Below, in pieces: positions 10,800 to 20,118 of a DNA stretch of 64,000 bases. Position 1 is the first letter of the stretch. Every line of letters starts with the position of its first letter. This stretch comes from Dolichospermum flos-aquae CCAP 1403/13F (GTDB lineage Bacteria > Cyanobacteriota > Cyanobacteriia > Cyanobacteriales > Nostocaceae). A program made the translations under genes and the position numbers. The stretch lies in contig NZ_CP051206.1 of the NCBI RefSeq assembly GCF_012516395.1, positions 372,001 to 436,000 of the forward strand. The letters are read 5' to 3'. Below the pieces are notes generated by a model. The model was not told the origin of the DNA and made no database searches. It saw only the letters and a list, made by a program, of their open reading frames with translations.

Positions 10800-11906
10800 A
10801 TGGATAAAATCACTCTTGCATCCCAACTTCAATTGGAATTTCCCTATTACTACGTATGTCATTATCCATTAGTGGATTTGCATTTACGCCAGAATCAGGG
10901 TCGAAGTATGCTCAGTCTCCTACCTAATGCTGATTTTTGGAGTATCCCTGTGTTTAGCGTTGATACCACTGATGTAGTGCCGAACCTGGTGATGCAGCGT
11001 GGATATAAGCTTTTTCAAGAGGGGATGGATCTATTTGAATTAACTACAACCGGTGAATCTTCCTTCCAAGAGGGACTTGCTCAAATTAGCGCCTCCATAA
11101 AACGCAATCAACCAGTAATTCTTACAGGGACGACTTACGAACTACCACATAGTCCAGATTTTCATAATCCAAATTATCTCAAACCGCCGACTAACTCTAC
11201 ATTAGGTGGTAGTTTTATGATCGGTGATCACTATATCACTGTGGTGGGAATAGGATCTGAAGAGGTTTTCATTTATGACCCTATACCTAACAAGTTTCTG
11301 GGAACGATTTCTCTTGAGTCCTTAGAAAAATTCTGGCGCGGGAATCTCCAGTTTCCAGAATTTACTCAAGCTAGGGGCTATTCTTTTTTAGTCACTTACG
11401 GTATTATCAATGTGACAATTGCAGAGCATTATCAAAATAAAAAGTTTGATTCGGTGGCAATCAATGTTCTAAATAAAGTCAATACTGCTTTTCTGGAGGG
11501 GCGGACAAGAAGTAGACCAGGTAGACTTTATTTATCAGGTGTTGCTCTCAACACTTATATCTATGAAGCTTTTTGTGCTTATTACTCCACATCGGGAGAA
11601 ATTCCGCAATCTTTGGGAAAATGCCTCTTTGATATGCGCTGGAGTCGCTATTATTTGCGGGACTTCCTCCATGATTTGTATCAAGAACTCAATCTTCCTG
11701 TCTCAGAACTCGTGGATGAGATTCTCGTGATTATCCAATTGTGGGAAGAGGTTTACAAATCATTTCTGATTATTGTCCGTAAAAACTCCCAGGACAATCA
11801 GACTCAAGTGCAAAAATTTATCACTTTTCTGGCTGAGGTGATCAAACGTGAGAAGGAGTTCCACTGTCAGATTCAGGATTGGTTAAGCAAAACAAAAGTG
11901 GGGTAA
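10800..11906 (+). CDS. BtrH_N / C39-peptidase-like protein
   Basis: This is a 368-residue protein starting at ATG 10800; the frame is open upstream but overlaps the esterase gene. The N-terminal half resembles BtrH_N or C39-like papain-fold domains: a Cys-His near the start (YYYVCHYPLVDLHLR), a GDHYITVVGI segment around residue 150 and then IYDPIPNKFLG with an ISLESLEKFW helix. BtrH itself transfers an acyl chain from a carrier protein to an aminoglycoside amine. Here a carrier-protein gene follows 8 bp later and an acyl-AMP ligase follows that, which fits an acyltransferase role. The C-terminal ~180 residues are helical with no family I recognise. Confidence 0.55.
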   Translation: MDKITLASQLQLEFPYYYVCHYPLVDLHLRQNQGRSMLSLLPNADFWSIPVFSVDTTDVVPNLVMQRGYKLFQEGMDLFELTTTGESSFQEGLAQISASIKRNQPVILTGTTYELPHSPDFHNPNYLKPPTNSTLGGSFMIGDHYITVVGIGSEEVFIYDPIPNKFLGTISLESLEKFWRGNLQFPEFTQARGYSFLVTYGIINVTIAEHYQNKKFDSVAINVLNKVNTAFLEGRTRSRPGRLYLSGVALNTYIYEAFCAYYSTSGEIPQSLGKCLFDMRWSRYYLRDFLHDLYQELNLPVSELVDEILVIIQLWEEVYKSFLIIVRKNSQDNQTQVQKFITFLAEVIKREKEFHCQIQDWLSKTKVG

Positions 11907-11913
11907 ATTTTAA

Positions 11914-12249
11914 ATGTCAGAACCATCCAAGATTAACGAAACTGTTCAGGGTATTGTCCTGGACTGTATTCAGGAAGTAACTACACAAGGCTGGGGTCGT
12001 ATCCAAATTGAACAGGGTGCTGCTGCTAATATTCTTGCAGGTGGTGGATACATAGATTCTTTGGGACTGACTTCATTGCTGATAGCGATTGAGCAGGATA
12101 TTGAGGCTGAGTTGGGATTCACGATTAATTTAACTAGCACAATTACCGAAATTACTCCCAGTAGCACTAATTCATTAGCTACGGTGGGATCATTAACTGA
12201 TTATATAGTTGATTGTATTCACAGCGCTACTGTGTGTGGGGGTGTCTGA
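11914..12249 (+). CDS. Acyl/peptidyl carrier protein
   Basis: This 111-residue acidic helical protein carries the phosphopantetheine attachment motif GGGYIDSLGLTSLLIAIE (Ser in D-S-L), followed by the usual acidic helix IEAELGFTINL. It is a little longer than a typical free-standing ACP/PCP, with a 25-residue N-terminal helix. Its stop overlaps the ligase start (TGATG), so the two are translationally coupled. The ligase presumably charges it. Confidence 0.82.
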   Translation: MSEPSKINETVQGIVLDCIQEVTTQGWGRIQIEQGAAANILAGGGYIDSLGLTSLLIAIEQDIEAELGFTINLTSTITEITPSSTNSLATVGSLTDYIVDCIHSATVCGGV

Positions 12250-13631
12250 TGGCTATTGAATTTCTATTGGAGAGGTTTGATCAGACCAAAGATGCTGAGG
12301 CGTTAATCTGGGGCGACTCCTACGGAGCGCTAGTTCCCGCCGGGACGCAATGCGTTCGCTATCGCTCGGTGCTTTATAGTGAACTTGGGCAATTAGTCAA
12401 ATTTTGGCAGGAACGATTGCAAAAGGAGGTTGTTCCCAAAGGTGCAGTGATCGCTTTGGAAGCAGATTTTTCACCCAATTCTGTAGCTTTGTTATTGTCC
12501 TTACTCCAACATAATTGCATTGTGGCACTGTTAACAGCAGAGATGAAAACCAGTCGGGACGAGTTGCGTCAGATAGCAGAGGTAGAATGGATCATCAAGG
12601 TTGGCTTAGATGATAATGTGAGTATTGAGCAGACTGGAACTCAAGCTAGACATGAGCTTCTGCATCAACTGCGCGATCGCCAACATCCCGGATTAATCAT
12701 TTTTACATCCGGCTCCACAGGCAAAAGCAAAGCTGCTGTCCATGATTTCATTTTAATGCAAGAGAAGTTCCAAACGGTAAGACCTGCCCAAAGAACACTA
12801 CTATTTTTATTATTTGACCATATTGGTGGTATTAACACTCTCCTGCACGTTCTCGCCAATGGGGGATGTGCAGTTATACCTTTAGATCACTCTCCAGAAA
12901 CAGTAGCAGCAGCGATCGCCAAGCATCGGATACAAGTATTACCCACCTCACCCACCTTTCTCAATCTTCTACTTCTGGGTGGTGTTCACCAGAGATACGA
13001 CCTTAGTTCCTTAGAAATTGTTACCTATGGGACAGAAGTGATGCCAGAAAGCGTTTTGAGCAATTTAAATCAGCTTTTTCCCAATATCCGTTTCCATCAA
13101 ACCTACGGACTCACCGAACTGGGTATCATGCGTTCAAAATCCCGTTCCTCTGATTCTCTCTGGTTTAAGGTGGGTGGGGAAGGATATGAAACCCGCATCG
13201 TCAATGGAATGCTGGAAATTCAAGCCAAAAGTGCCATGCTAGGCTACTTAAATGCTCCAGCACCTTTTACACCAGATGGTTGGTACATGACGGGAGACTT
13301 GGTGGAAATTGACGGTGATTGGCTAAAAATTCTCGGACGCAAATCCGAATTGATTAATGTTGGTGGACAAAAGGTTTATCCTGCTGAAGTAGAGAATGTT
13401 TTACAGACTATGGAAGGTGTGCTAGAAGTGTCCGTTAAGGGTGAAGCAAATCCCATTACTGGAAATATAGTTACCGCTAAGGTTCGTCTGACAACAGATG
13501 AATCTCTGCGGGAATTTCGGATCAGATTACGAGCCTTTTGCCAAGATAAGTTAGAGTCTTACAAAATTCCTGTGCGAGTTATGTTGGTGAAAGAAAAACT
13601 GCATAGCGATCGCTTTAAGAAAACCCATTAG
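12249..13631 (+). CDS. Acyl-AMP ligase (ANL superfamily)
   Basis: This 460-residue adenylate-forming enzyme shows IIFTSGSTGKSKAA (P-loop, A3), QTYGLTELGI (A5), GWYMTGD (A7), ILGRKSELINVGGQKVYP (A8) and a C-terminal lid. The expected A10 Lys lies in the last residues (HSDRFKKTH). It starts at ATG 12249, overlapping the ACP stop, and probably loads an acid onto that ACP. The N-terminal domain is shorter than in acyl-CoA synthetases. Around 12314-12366 an about 54-bp repeat is inserted in frame (residues SYGALVPAG..., about 23-40). The same repeat family occurs between genes at 59538-59582. No substrate can be assigned by eye. Confidence 0.82.
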   Translation: MAIEFLLERFDQTKDAEALIWGDSYGALVPAGTQCVRYRSVLYSELGQLVKFWQERLQKEVVPKGAVIALEADFSPNSVALLLSLLQHNCIVALLTAEMKTSRDELRQIAEVEWIIKVGLDDNVSIEQTGTQARHELLHQLRDRQHPGLIIFTSGSTGKSKAAVHDFILMQEKFQTVRPAQRTLLFLLFDHIGGINTLLHVLANGGCAVIPLDHSPETVAAAIAKHRIQVLPTSPTFLNLLLLGGVHQRYDLSSLEIVTYGTEVMPESVLSNLNQLFPNIRFHQTYGLTELGIMRSKSRSSDSLWFKVGGEGYETRIVNGMLEIQAKSAMLGYLNAPAPFTPDGWYMTGDLVEIDGDWLKILGRKSELINVGGQKVYPAEVENVLQTMEGVLEVSVKGEANPITGNIVTAKVRLTTDESLREFRIRLRAFCQDKLESYKIPVRVMLVKEKLHSDRFKKTH

Positions 13632-13665
13632 CTTCTAATCAGAAAAAAAATTCTCACATCATCAA

Positions 13666-15306
13666 ATGAACCAATCACAACTACTAACAAAAACAAATCC
13701 CCCAAGTTGGTTAAAAATTTTAGTAATAATCTTCATGGGATTAAGTATTTTCTGTCGGTTTACCAATTTAGGGCAAAAAATTTATTCCAGTGATGAAAAT
13801 TGGACATCTGTAGCAATTTCTGGACACACATTAAACGAGTTGAAACAGGAAGTTTCTCAAAATCAAGGCATAATTCCCATTAGTAATTTTGACAAATATC
13901 AACATATTAATCTAGATCGCGGTGTGGCTGATACAGTAAATTATTTAATCACCTCAGACCCACAGCATCCCCCTTTGTATTACGTTATGGTCAGATTGTG
14001 GGCGCAAGTATTTGGGGATTCTCCTGCTGGTGTGAGAAGTTTATCAGCAGTGATCAGTTTATTGATTTTTCCTACTGTATATTGGCTGTGTTTAGAGTTA
14101 TTTGATTCAGCGGTTGTGGGATGGTTAGCAATGGCACTAATTGCCGTTTCTCCCCTACAATTATATTTTGCTCAAGAAGCACGTCAATATACTTTATGGA
14201 TGGTGGAAATCCTTGGATCAAGTGCTGCTTTATTACGAGCTATGAGACAAGAAAATAAAAGTAATTGGGCTTTGTATAGTCTCTCTTTAGTCTTGGGATT
14301 ATACACTCATTTATTCACAGGTTTGATCATGATATCTCATGGTATTTATGTAATTATTCAACAACAGTTTCATTTTACAAAAACTTTCATTAATTATCTA
14401 ATTAGTACAATCGCTGCCTTTTTAATATTTTTACCTTGGTTGCTTGTATTTATCACCAATATTCATACAGCATTAGCGTTAACTTCAGGGTTTGGCATAA
14501 AATATATCAATAATCCTTTCGAGCTAATTGCTATTTTTCTAGATCGAGTTACTCGCATATTTTTTGATCTAAATTTTACTACAAGTATAATACTTGCCCG
14601 CTTCACTGATGAAGGTTCTTTATACTATAGTATTACTTCGTTAATATTTAGCTTAATTCTAATTATTTATTCCCTATTTCTTCTAGTAAGAAATTATCAA
14701 AATAAAGCTTATTTATTTATTTTTCTATTGGGAGGATTTCCTAGTTTATTGTTGATGGTATATGACATAACCTCTGGAGGAAGTCGGTCTCTTCAAGTCC
14801 GCTACCAATTGCCTTTATATCTTTGCTTAGAAATTACGGTAGCTTATCTTTTAAGTTTTGCTTTTCAAATTCTGCAAGAGCAACTTTGGCGGAGAAAAAT
14901 AGCTCAATTACTGATGGTTTTATTTCTTTTAGCTGGATTAGTTTCTGATGTTACATTTTTTCAAGCTCGGAGTTGGTGGACGCAATCAAGTAGTAGATTG
15001 ATTATCCAAACTATTCAAACTATGAATAAATCAGAAAGTCCATTATTGGTAATTAATAACGCTCCTATAAATTTAGGAGGAATTTTAGCTTTAAGTCATT
15101 ATTCTCCAAAAGTTCCTTTATTGCCAGTAGCAGACAATGAAATTATGCAAATTCCTGAAAATTATGATCAGATTTTCTTCATACAAAATAATAGTCGGTC
15201 ATTCCATCAAATGGAACAGGATGAAAAGTATGCTGAAAAAGCAATAATAGTATTAGATATACCACCGGGAGGTTTATGGGAATTTGAGAAAGGTCAGCAA
15301 TCATAA
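13666..15306 (+). CDS. GT39-like polytopic membrane glycosyltransferase
   Basis: This 546-residue integral membrane protein has a first luminal loop containing SSDENWTS (Asp-Glu, the catalytic pair position of GT-C enzymes) and DPQHPPLYYVMVRLW, typical of ArnT/PMT-like GT39/GT83 proteins. About 11-12 membrane helices and a soluble C-terminal part follow. GT-C enzymes use polyprenyl-phosphate sugars on the outer side of the membrane. The next two genes (GtrA and a dolichol-phosphate-mannose-synthase-like GT2) are the usual partners that make and flip such a donor. Together they form a three-gene glycosylation cassette. Confidence 0.8.
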   Translation: MNQSQLLTKTNPPSWLKILVIIFMGLSIFCRFTNLGQKIYSSDENWTSVAISGHTLNELKQEVSQNQGIIPISNFDKYQHINLDRGVADTVNYLITSDPQHPPLYYVMVRLWAQVFGDSPAGVRSLSAVISLLIFPTVYWLCLELFDSAVVGWLAMALIAVSPLQLYFAQEARQYTLWMVEILGSSAALLRAMRQENKSNWALYSLSLVLGLYTHLFTGLIMISHGIYVIIQQQFHFTKTFINYLISTIAAFLIFLPWLLVFITNIHTALALTSGFGIKYINNPFELIAIFLDRVTRIFFDLNFTTSIILARFTDEGSLYYSITSLIFSLILIIYSLFLLVRNYQNKAYLFIFLLGGFPSLLLMVYDITSGGSRSLQVRYQLPLYLCLEITVAYLLSFAFQILQEQLWRRKIAQLLMVLFLLAGLVSDVTFFQARSWWTQSSSRLIIQTIQTMNKSESPLLVINNAPINLGGILALSHYSPKVPLLPVADNEIMQIPENYDQIFFIQNNSRSFHQMEQDEKYAEKAIIVLDIPPGGLWEFEKGQQS

Positions 15307-15348
15307 ACATTGATTTTGAAAGTAAAATTATCAATAGAGAAAAAGGCA

Positions 15349-15822
15349 ATGAATCATTTTCTGGAGATTACCAATCTCATCAACAGACTGCAATTAAGTT
15401 CTTCTTGGGTTTTTCTCAGTCGTCTGGTTCGTTTCGCTATTGTAGGTTTAAGTGGTGTATTTGTAGATTTGGGAGTATTTTACTTTCTACATACATTCTT
15501 AGGTTGGTTATTAACTCCCAGTGGAATGCTTTCTACCGAAGTGGCAATTATTAATAATTTTCTCTGGAATGATGTATGGACATTTGGTGATATATCTGAT
15601 TCACAACAGTTAGATAATGAGCGATTACAAAGGTTTTTTAAGTTCAATCTTATTTGTTTTTTTGGACTGATTTTGAATAGTTTAATTGTGAATTTTTTAG
15701 TTTATAAATTTGAAATGAATGAATATATGGCAAAATTGGTGGCAATTGTTTGTGTGACTTTCTGGAATTTTGGCATTAATCTGAGATGGAACTGGCAAAT
15801 TAAGGAGACAACAGAATCATGA
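15349..15822 (+). CDS. GtrA-family membrane protein
   Basis: This 157-residue protein has four membrane helices. RFAIVGLSGVFVDLGVFY is the GtrA family signature, and FLWNDVWTF and FWNFGINLRWNW are the other conserved blocks. GtrA proteins are thought to flip undecaprenyl-phosphate sugars. I chose ATG 15349, because the upstream in-frame TTG at 15310 lacks support. The end overlaps the next gene by ATGA, showing coupling with the GT2 enzyme. Confidence 0.85.
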   Translation: MNHFLEITNLINRLQLSSSWVFLSRLVRFAIVGLSGVFVDLGVFYFLHTFLGWLLTPSGMLSTEVAIINNFLWNDVWTFGDISDSQQLDNERLQRFFKFNLICFFGLILNSLIVNFLVYKFEMNEYMAKLVAIVCVTFWNFGINLRWNWQIKETTES

Positions 15823-16610
15823 TTGCTAATAGCTTGAAAGACTTGATATCAGTGCCTTCAGGAGTATTGGAAATTCCGGCATTATCAGAATTTACGCAAT
15901 CTGACGATTCTGTTTATTTTTCGCTGATTATCCCTACCTATAACGAAGGTAAGAATATTTTGGCAGTTGTACATTTATTGAGTTATTTACTCGATGAAGC
16001 GTTACCAAATAATTATGAATTGGTTGTAATTGATGATGATAGTCCCGATCGCACATGGGAAATTGCCCAGGGACTAACAAAAGATTATCCTCACCTGCGG
16101 GTGATGCGTCGTCAGGGAGAACGAGGCCTATCTACTGCGGTGATTAGGGGTTGGCAGGTAGCTCAAGGGCAAATACTAGCAGTAATTGATGGGGATTTAC
16201 AACATCCGCCAGAGGTATTAATAAAGTTATTAGAGGCGATCGCCCAGGGAGCGGATCTTGCTGTTGCTAGTCGTCATGTAGAAGGTGGTGGAACTAGTGA
16301 TTGGCAATGGCATCGGCGATTTTTATCACGGGGGGCGCAATTCTTGGGATTGATGATTTTACCCAGTGTCGTTAGTCGTGTTTCTGATCCCATGAGTGGT
16401 TATTTTTTAGTCCGTCGAGAAGCGATCGCCCAGCAATCAATGAATCCCCTGGGTTACAAGATTTTAATTGAAGTATTAGGGCGATGTCAGATTAATCGTA
16501 TTACAGAAGTCGGCTATGTGTTTCAAGAGCGTCAAGAAGGAGCGAGCAAAGTCACTTGGCGACAATATTTAGAGTATTTAATGCACTTAATCCGGCTGCG
16601 TTTTTTGTAG
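15819..16610 (+). CDS. GT2 polyprenyl-phosphate glycosyltransferase (DPM1-like)
   Basis: This 263-residue family 2 glycosyltransferase has LIIPTYNEGKNI at the N-terminus, VVIDDDSPD (nucleotide binding), VIDGDLQHPPEVL (D-x-D metal site) and SDPMSGYFLVRR, matching dolichyl-phosphate mannose synthase-type enzymes. It lacks a C-terminal membrane pair, so the neighbouring GtrA probably supplies the membrane part. It presumably makes the lipid-linked sugar used by the GT39-like enzyme upstream. Confidence 0.87.
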   Translation: MIANSLKDLISVPSGVLEIPALSEFTQSDDSVYFSLIIPTYNEGKNILAVVHLLSYLLDEALPNNYELVVIDDDSPDRTWEIAQGLTKDYPHLRVMRRQGERGLSTAVIRGWQVAQGQILAVIDGDLQHPPEVLIKLLEAIAQGADLAVASRHVEGGGTSDWQWHRRFLSRGAQFLGLMILPSVVSRVSDPMSGYFLVRREAIAQQSMNPLGYKILIEVLGRCQINRITEVGYVFQERQEGASKVTWRQYLEYLMHLIRLRFL

Positions 16611-16662
16611 TATAATCACTGTCAATAAATTTTGTTTGTTTTACGTTCACTCAGGTATAATC

Positions 16663-17685
16663 ATGGAAAAAATTACTGCTACAGTCTACGACACAATTGA
16701 CCCCTACCAATGGGTAACAGATATAGCTCATCAAGCCTGGAAAACTAGAGATCAGGAAGTTTGGGCTAACAACATTCAGGACTTGATTACACCTGACGCA
16801 GTTGTTCTTGATGCTGGATGTGGACTAGGAAGATTACTGCCTCGGTTTTGGTCAGCTAAAAAGATTGTTTTGGTCGAACCAGATCAAAAGAGATTTTTAC
16901 ACGCTTCCGTCGTAGCAAAATGTTTGCTTAATCAAGACCAAAAACTATTAGAAAAATTAAAAGATGACGCTTTTTGGCAAACTGATGAATATGATGGTTT
17001 ACTTAAAGAAGCACATACATCACCAGTCAAAAGTGATAAAGTTCATCTTCTGAATGATGTCATGCAAAGTCCAGCGATCGCGCAATATGGAACTTTTGAC
17101 ATCATCGTTTGTTCCCACATTTTTGAACATATTTCTTTAGACATTATCCAAGAAAGTATTGCCGCTTTTTATAACCTCTTGAAGCCAAATGGTTCTTTAG
17201 TAATATTTGCTTGTAAGTCTCCCATCCTCCATCACAAGGGAGCTACTAAGGAGTTTGATCATCAACATATTTTGATTAGCCGAGAAGAATTTGCCGAAAT
17301 TTGTAAAAATGGACATTCCGCAGGTTTAGGAATTAGATATATGCCCTTCGATCTGTTCCAGACTATCCTCACTAATCCGTTCAATCCCACATTACAAGAG
17401 ACATTTGGAGATGAGTTTAAATTCAAATCAGAACATTATCAACTTCCCACAACACCCCTATTTACCATCAAGCAATGGGAAGCTTACCATTCTGAGTTTT
17501 ATACTCACAAAACTATGGAAGTTGGCACATATATTGAATATCCACAAATTCAAGCCCGTCTTTATCGGCCAATTAAACCAATAGAGAGTGCGGCAGAAAT
17601 ATTAGAACTTGAACACCAAGTTAATCAAAATGAAACGTTGAAAAAAATGCACTTGATTGATATGGTTGTAGTCGCAAAAAAATGA
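16663..17685 (+). CDS. Class I SAM-dependent methyltransferase
   Basis: This 340-residue protein starts at ATG 16663. VVLDAGCGLGRLLPRF near residue 46 is the SAM-binding motif I, VLVEPDQ is the acidic end of beta-2, and FDIIVCSHIFEHISL is the motif IV region. The remaining C-terminal ~120 residues are not typical of small-molecule methyltransferases that I can name. It lies 52 bp after the GT2 gene in the same direction. Substrate unknown. It may modify the cluster product. Confidence 0.78.
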   Translation: MEKITATVYDTIDPYQWVTDIAHQAWKTRDQEVWANNIQDLITPDAVVLDAGCGLGRLLPRFWSAKKIVLVEPDQKRFLHASVVAKCLLNQDQKLLEKLKDDAFWQTDEYDGLLKEAHTSPVKSDKVHLLNDVMQSPAIAQYGTFDIIVCSHIFEHISLDIIQESIAAFYNLLKPNGSLVIFACKSPILHHKGATKEFDHQHILISREEFAEICKNGHSAGLGIRYMPFDLFQTILTNPFNPTLQETFGDEFKFKSEHYQLPTTPLFTIKQWEAYHSEFYTHKTMEVGTYIEYPQIQARLYRPIKPIESAAEILELEHQVNQNETLKKMHLIDMVVVAKK

Positions 17686-17719
17686 ACCCTGATATTTTTT
17701 AGACTTCAACAATAAATCC

Positions 17720-17842
17720 AGGACTTACGCAACTGGCACATTGGCAAGGTGCATCAGACAGCAAAAATTTAGCAAATAAACAGATTGTTGATATCTGATG
17801 CACCCTACAATAGATTTTTGGTGTGACACTTGCGTAAGTCCT
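17720..17842. mobile_element. 123-bp MITE, AGGACTTACGCAA termini
   Basis: Perfect 13-bp terminal inverted repeats (AGGACTTACGCAA at 17720 and its complement ending at 17842) enclose a second nested inverted pair, GGTGCATCAGA/TCTGATGCACC. There is no coding capacity. It occupies most of the gap between the methyltransferase and GH13 genes and would form a long hairpin. A full-length parent with these ends is not present in the window. Confidence 0.85.
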
Positions 17843-17909
17843 AAAATCCTTAAAATGCTGATGATCATTAGTTTTCCAACACACCATTTTTAATTCGGAG
17901 GAATGCTAT

Positions 17910-19940
17910 ATGCGCTATTTTGATGAATACTGTGAAATACATTTAGACCCTAACATTGCACCATATACATGGGTGTTTAGAACTAACGAGAAAATCTGTA
18001 TCAGATTTGGTGTTCACTTATCCAAACATCCAGATTTGGGGCAGATAGCTTATGAGTTAAATGATGGACAAGGATATTGCGATATAGATCGCATTGTAGC
18101 ACAGCCGGAAAGCGTCATCGAAAATGGCTTTAAAATGTTTTCAGTCGTCTTACCTCCTATTGGAAATGGCGGAGGATATGAATATAGGTTAGGATACGTG
18201 GATACTGATGGGAATGAACATACAAGTGAGCGATCGCAGTTCCTCTTTATCTGCGATGAAGCACCACGTTCAATGGCAGAAATTCCCTCCCTATTTCTCG
18301 GATTTGTCAATAATCAGCCCCTGTATGGACCTAAACCATCAGTGTCCATCACACCTGGTCCTGATGATTGGAATTCTCGTTTATTTTACTCAATCATTAT
18401 TGATAGATTTGCTCGCAGTACGGACAACGATAACACTGGTCTAAGTGCAGTTAAATATGATCCATCTTCTCCCCATGCCAGTCATGGCGGCACAATTCGC
18501 GGTGTAACTGACCAGATAGCATACCTGAAAGCACTAGGAATCAGAGTCATTATTCTGAGTCCTGTCTATGTCAACGAGGCTGATGGTTATCATGGCTATC
18601 ATCCTATTCATTTATTAATGGTTGATCCCCGTCTGGGTACACTTGAATGTCTGCGTGAATTGGTGAAAAAAGCGCATGAAGCTGATATTGCCGTCATTTT
18701 AGATGTAGTTGTCAATCACATCGCAGATAGCATTAACTGGGAAGAATATGGCGGTCCACCAGGGGGAGAATTCAAGTATGTGCAAGGTGAAGAAGCTGCG
18801 GTTATGCCTTTTCCCATCGAGGCACGTAATACGGCACTTTTTCACGGACCAGAATACACCGACATGGTGAATCAAAGACTCTTTGGGTTTCTCGAAGACT
18901 GGCGCACGGAGACGAAATATGTCCGCGAGTTACTGATTCAACACCTTAAATACTGGATTGCCGAAACAGATATTGATGGTTTTCGCTACGATTCAGCCCG
19001 TCATGTTGGGGTTGATTTTTGGGAACCTTGTGTAGAAGAAATATTAAGATATGCAACACATCTAGGGAAAAAAGAATTTATACAAATAGCAGAACACGCA
19101 GGAAGCACCCACGCAGAAGTAATTGAATATAATAGTGCCAAATTTTCCGGTTTGATTGACTATCCAACCTACTATTCTATTAAAAATAGTCTGGCTGATG
19201 GTCATTGGCTAGGAGGTTTTGCAGATTATTGTTGTGGTTTTCTAAAACCATCGCAGCAATATCATCATGGTTGGCAGAATAATCTGATGTTCCTGGATAA
19301 CCAAGACACAACCAGAATTTTTCATCAATTCTTGTGTCGGATGGAAAATGGAGATGAAGCGCGAGTCCGGTTACATTTTGCCCTTGCTTGTTTAATTTTA
19401 GGTCCACAAACACCTTTTATCTATCAAGGAACAGAACAAGAGTTTTGTGGTGCTTTAGGAGTATATCAATGTGAGGATACAGGGAATTGGCTGGGTCATG
19501 ATTGTTATGTACGGGAGGATATGTTTGAAAATCCTGCTTGTGCTTGGCAGTTTGGGTCAATTAATCGGAAAACTTTTCAGCCATATAGTCAACACCATCC
19601 CACTTTTTTACTAATTCACAAACTTGCTGAAATTCGTGGGCAAAACAAACTGATTCAAAATGGCACAAGAACCTTATTGTGTTCTCATGAAAATGGTATG
19701 TGGTGTGTGCTTATTCATGGTACTGGTGATCAACAACCGCTGTTAATAGCCATGAATTTGGGAATTACTCCCGTATCTGAGCAGAGTTTAAAGATTCCTA
19801 GCTGCTATGGAGATTTTTGTACAATTGATATCCTAATTACTACGTCAGGTGGATTACTTAAACTGGTGGCAGACGAAATACAAATTCAGCTTTCAGCTTT
19901 TACATTTATGCTGGGGAAACTATCCAAAAGTCTTTCTTGA
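17910..19940 (+). CDS. GH13 alpha-amylase-family enzyme
   Basis: This 676-residue protein has an N-terminal beta domain (~1-150, CBM34/48-like) and a GH13 barrel. Conserved regions: I DVVVNH (265-270), II GFRYDSARH (357-365, nucleophile Asp361), III QIAEHAG (acid Glu395) and IV FLDNQDTTR (461-469, stabilising Asp466). In region IV the usual NHD is NQD, so the transition-state His is Gln; this occurs in some maltogenic or transferase subgroups. There is no signal peptide, so it is probably cytoplasmic. GGAG lies 8 bp before ATG 17910. It would act on alpha-glucans. In this cluster a transglycosylase role is conceivable but unproven. Confidence 0.85.
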   Translation: MRYFDEYCEIHLDPNIAPYTWVFRTNEKICIRFGVHLSKHPDLGQIAYELNDGQGYCDIDRIVAQPESVIENGFKMFSVVLPPIGNGGGYEYRLGYVDTDGNEHTSERSQFLFICDEAPRSMAEIPSLFLGFVNNQPLYGPKPSVSITPGPDDWNSRLFYSIIIDRFARSTDNDNTGLSAVKYDPSSPHASHGGTIRGVTDQIAYLKALGIRVIILSPVYVNEADGYHGYHPIHLLMVDPRLGTLECLRELVKKAHEADIAVILDVVVNHIADSINWEEYGGPPGGEFKYVQGEEAAVMPFPIEARNTALFHGPEYTDMVNQRLFGFLEDWRTETKYVRELLIQHLKYWIAETDIDGFRYDSARHVGVDFWEPCVEEILRYATHLGKKEFIQIAEHAGSTHAEVIEYNSAKFSGLIDYPTYYSIKNSLADGHWLGGFADYCCGFLKPSQQYHHGWQNNLMFLDNQDTTRIFHQFLCRMENGDEARVRLHFALACLILGPQTPFIYQGTEQEFCGALGVYQCEDTGNWLGHDCYVREDMFENPACAWQFGSINRKTFQPYSQHHPTFLLIHKLAEIRGQNKLIQNGTRTLLCSHENGMWCVLIHGTGDQQPLLIAMNLGITPVSEQSLKIPSCYGDFCTIDILITTSGGLLKLVADEIQIQLSAFTFMLGKLSKSLS

Positions 19941-20118
19941 ATATTAATATTTTGAGTATTTTAGCCAAGTTATACATCTAAATTTGTGATACAAAATTCA
20001 ATCGGCTACTGACTCTATTATCAATACATATAATCCACACAGCTTAATCGTTTGATTCTATTGTTTGAATTAAGATTTTACTCTTTTCTCTTTTGCTTAT
20101 GATATAAGGGATATAGTA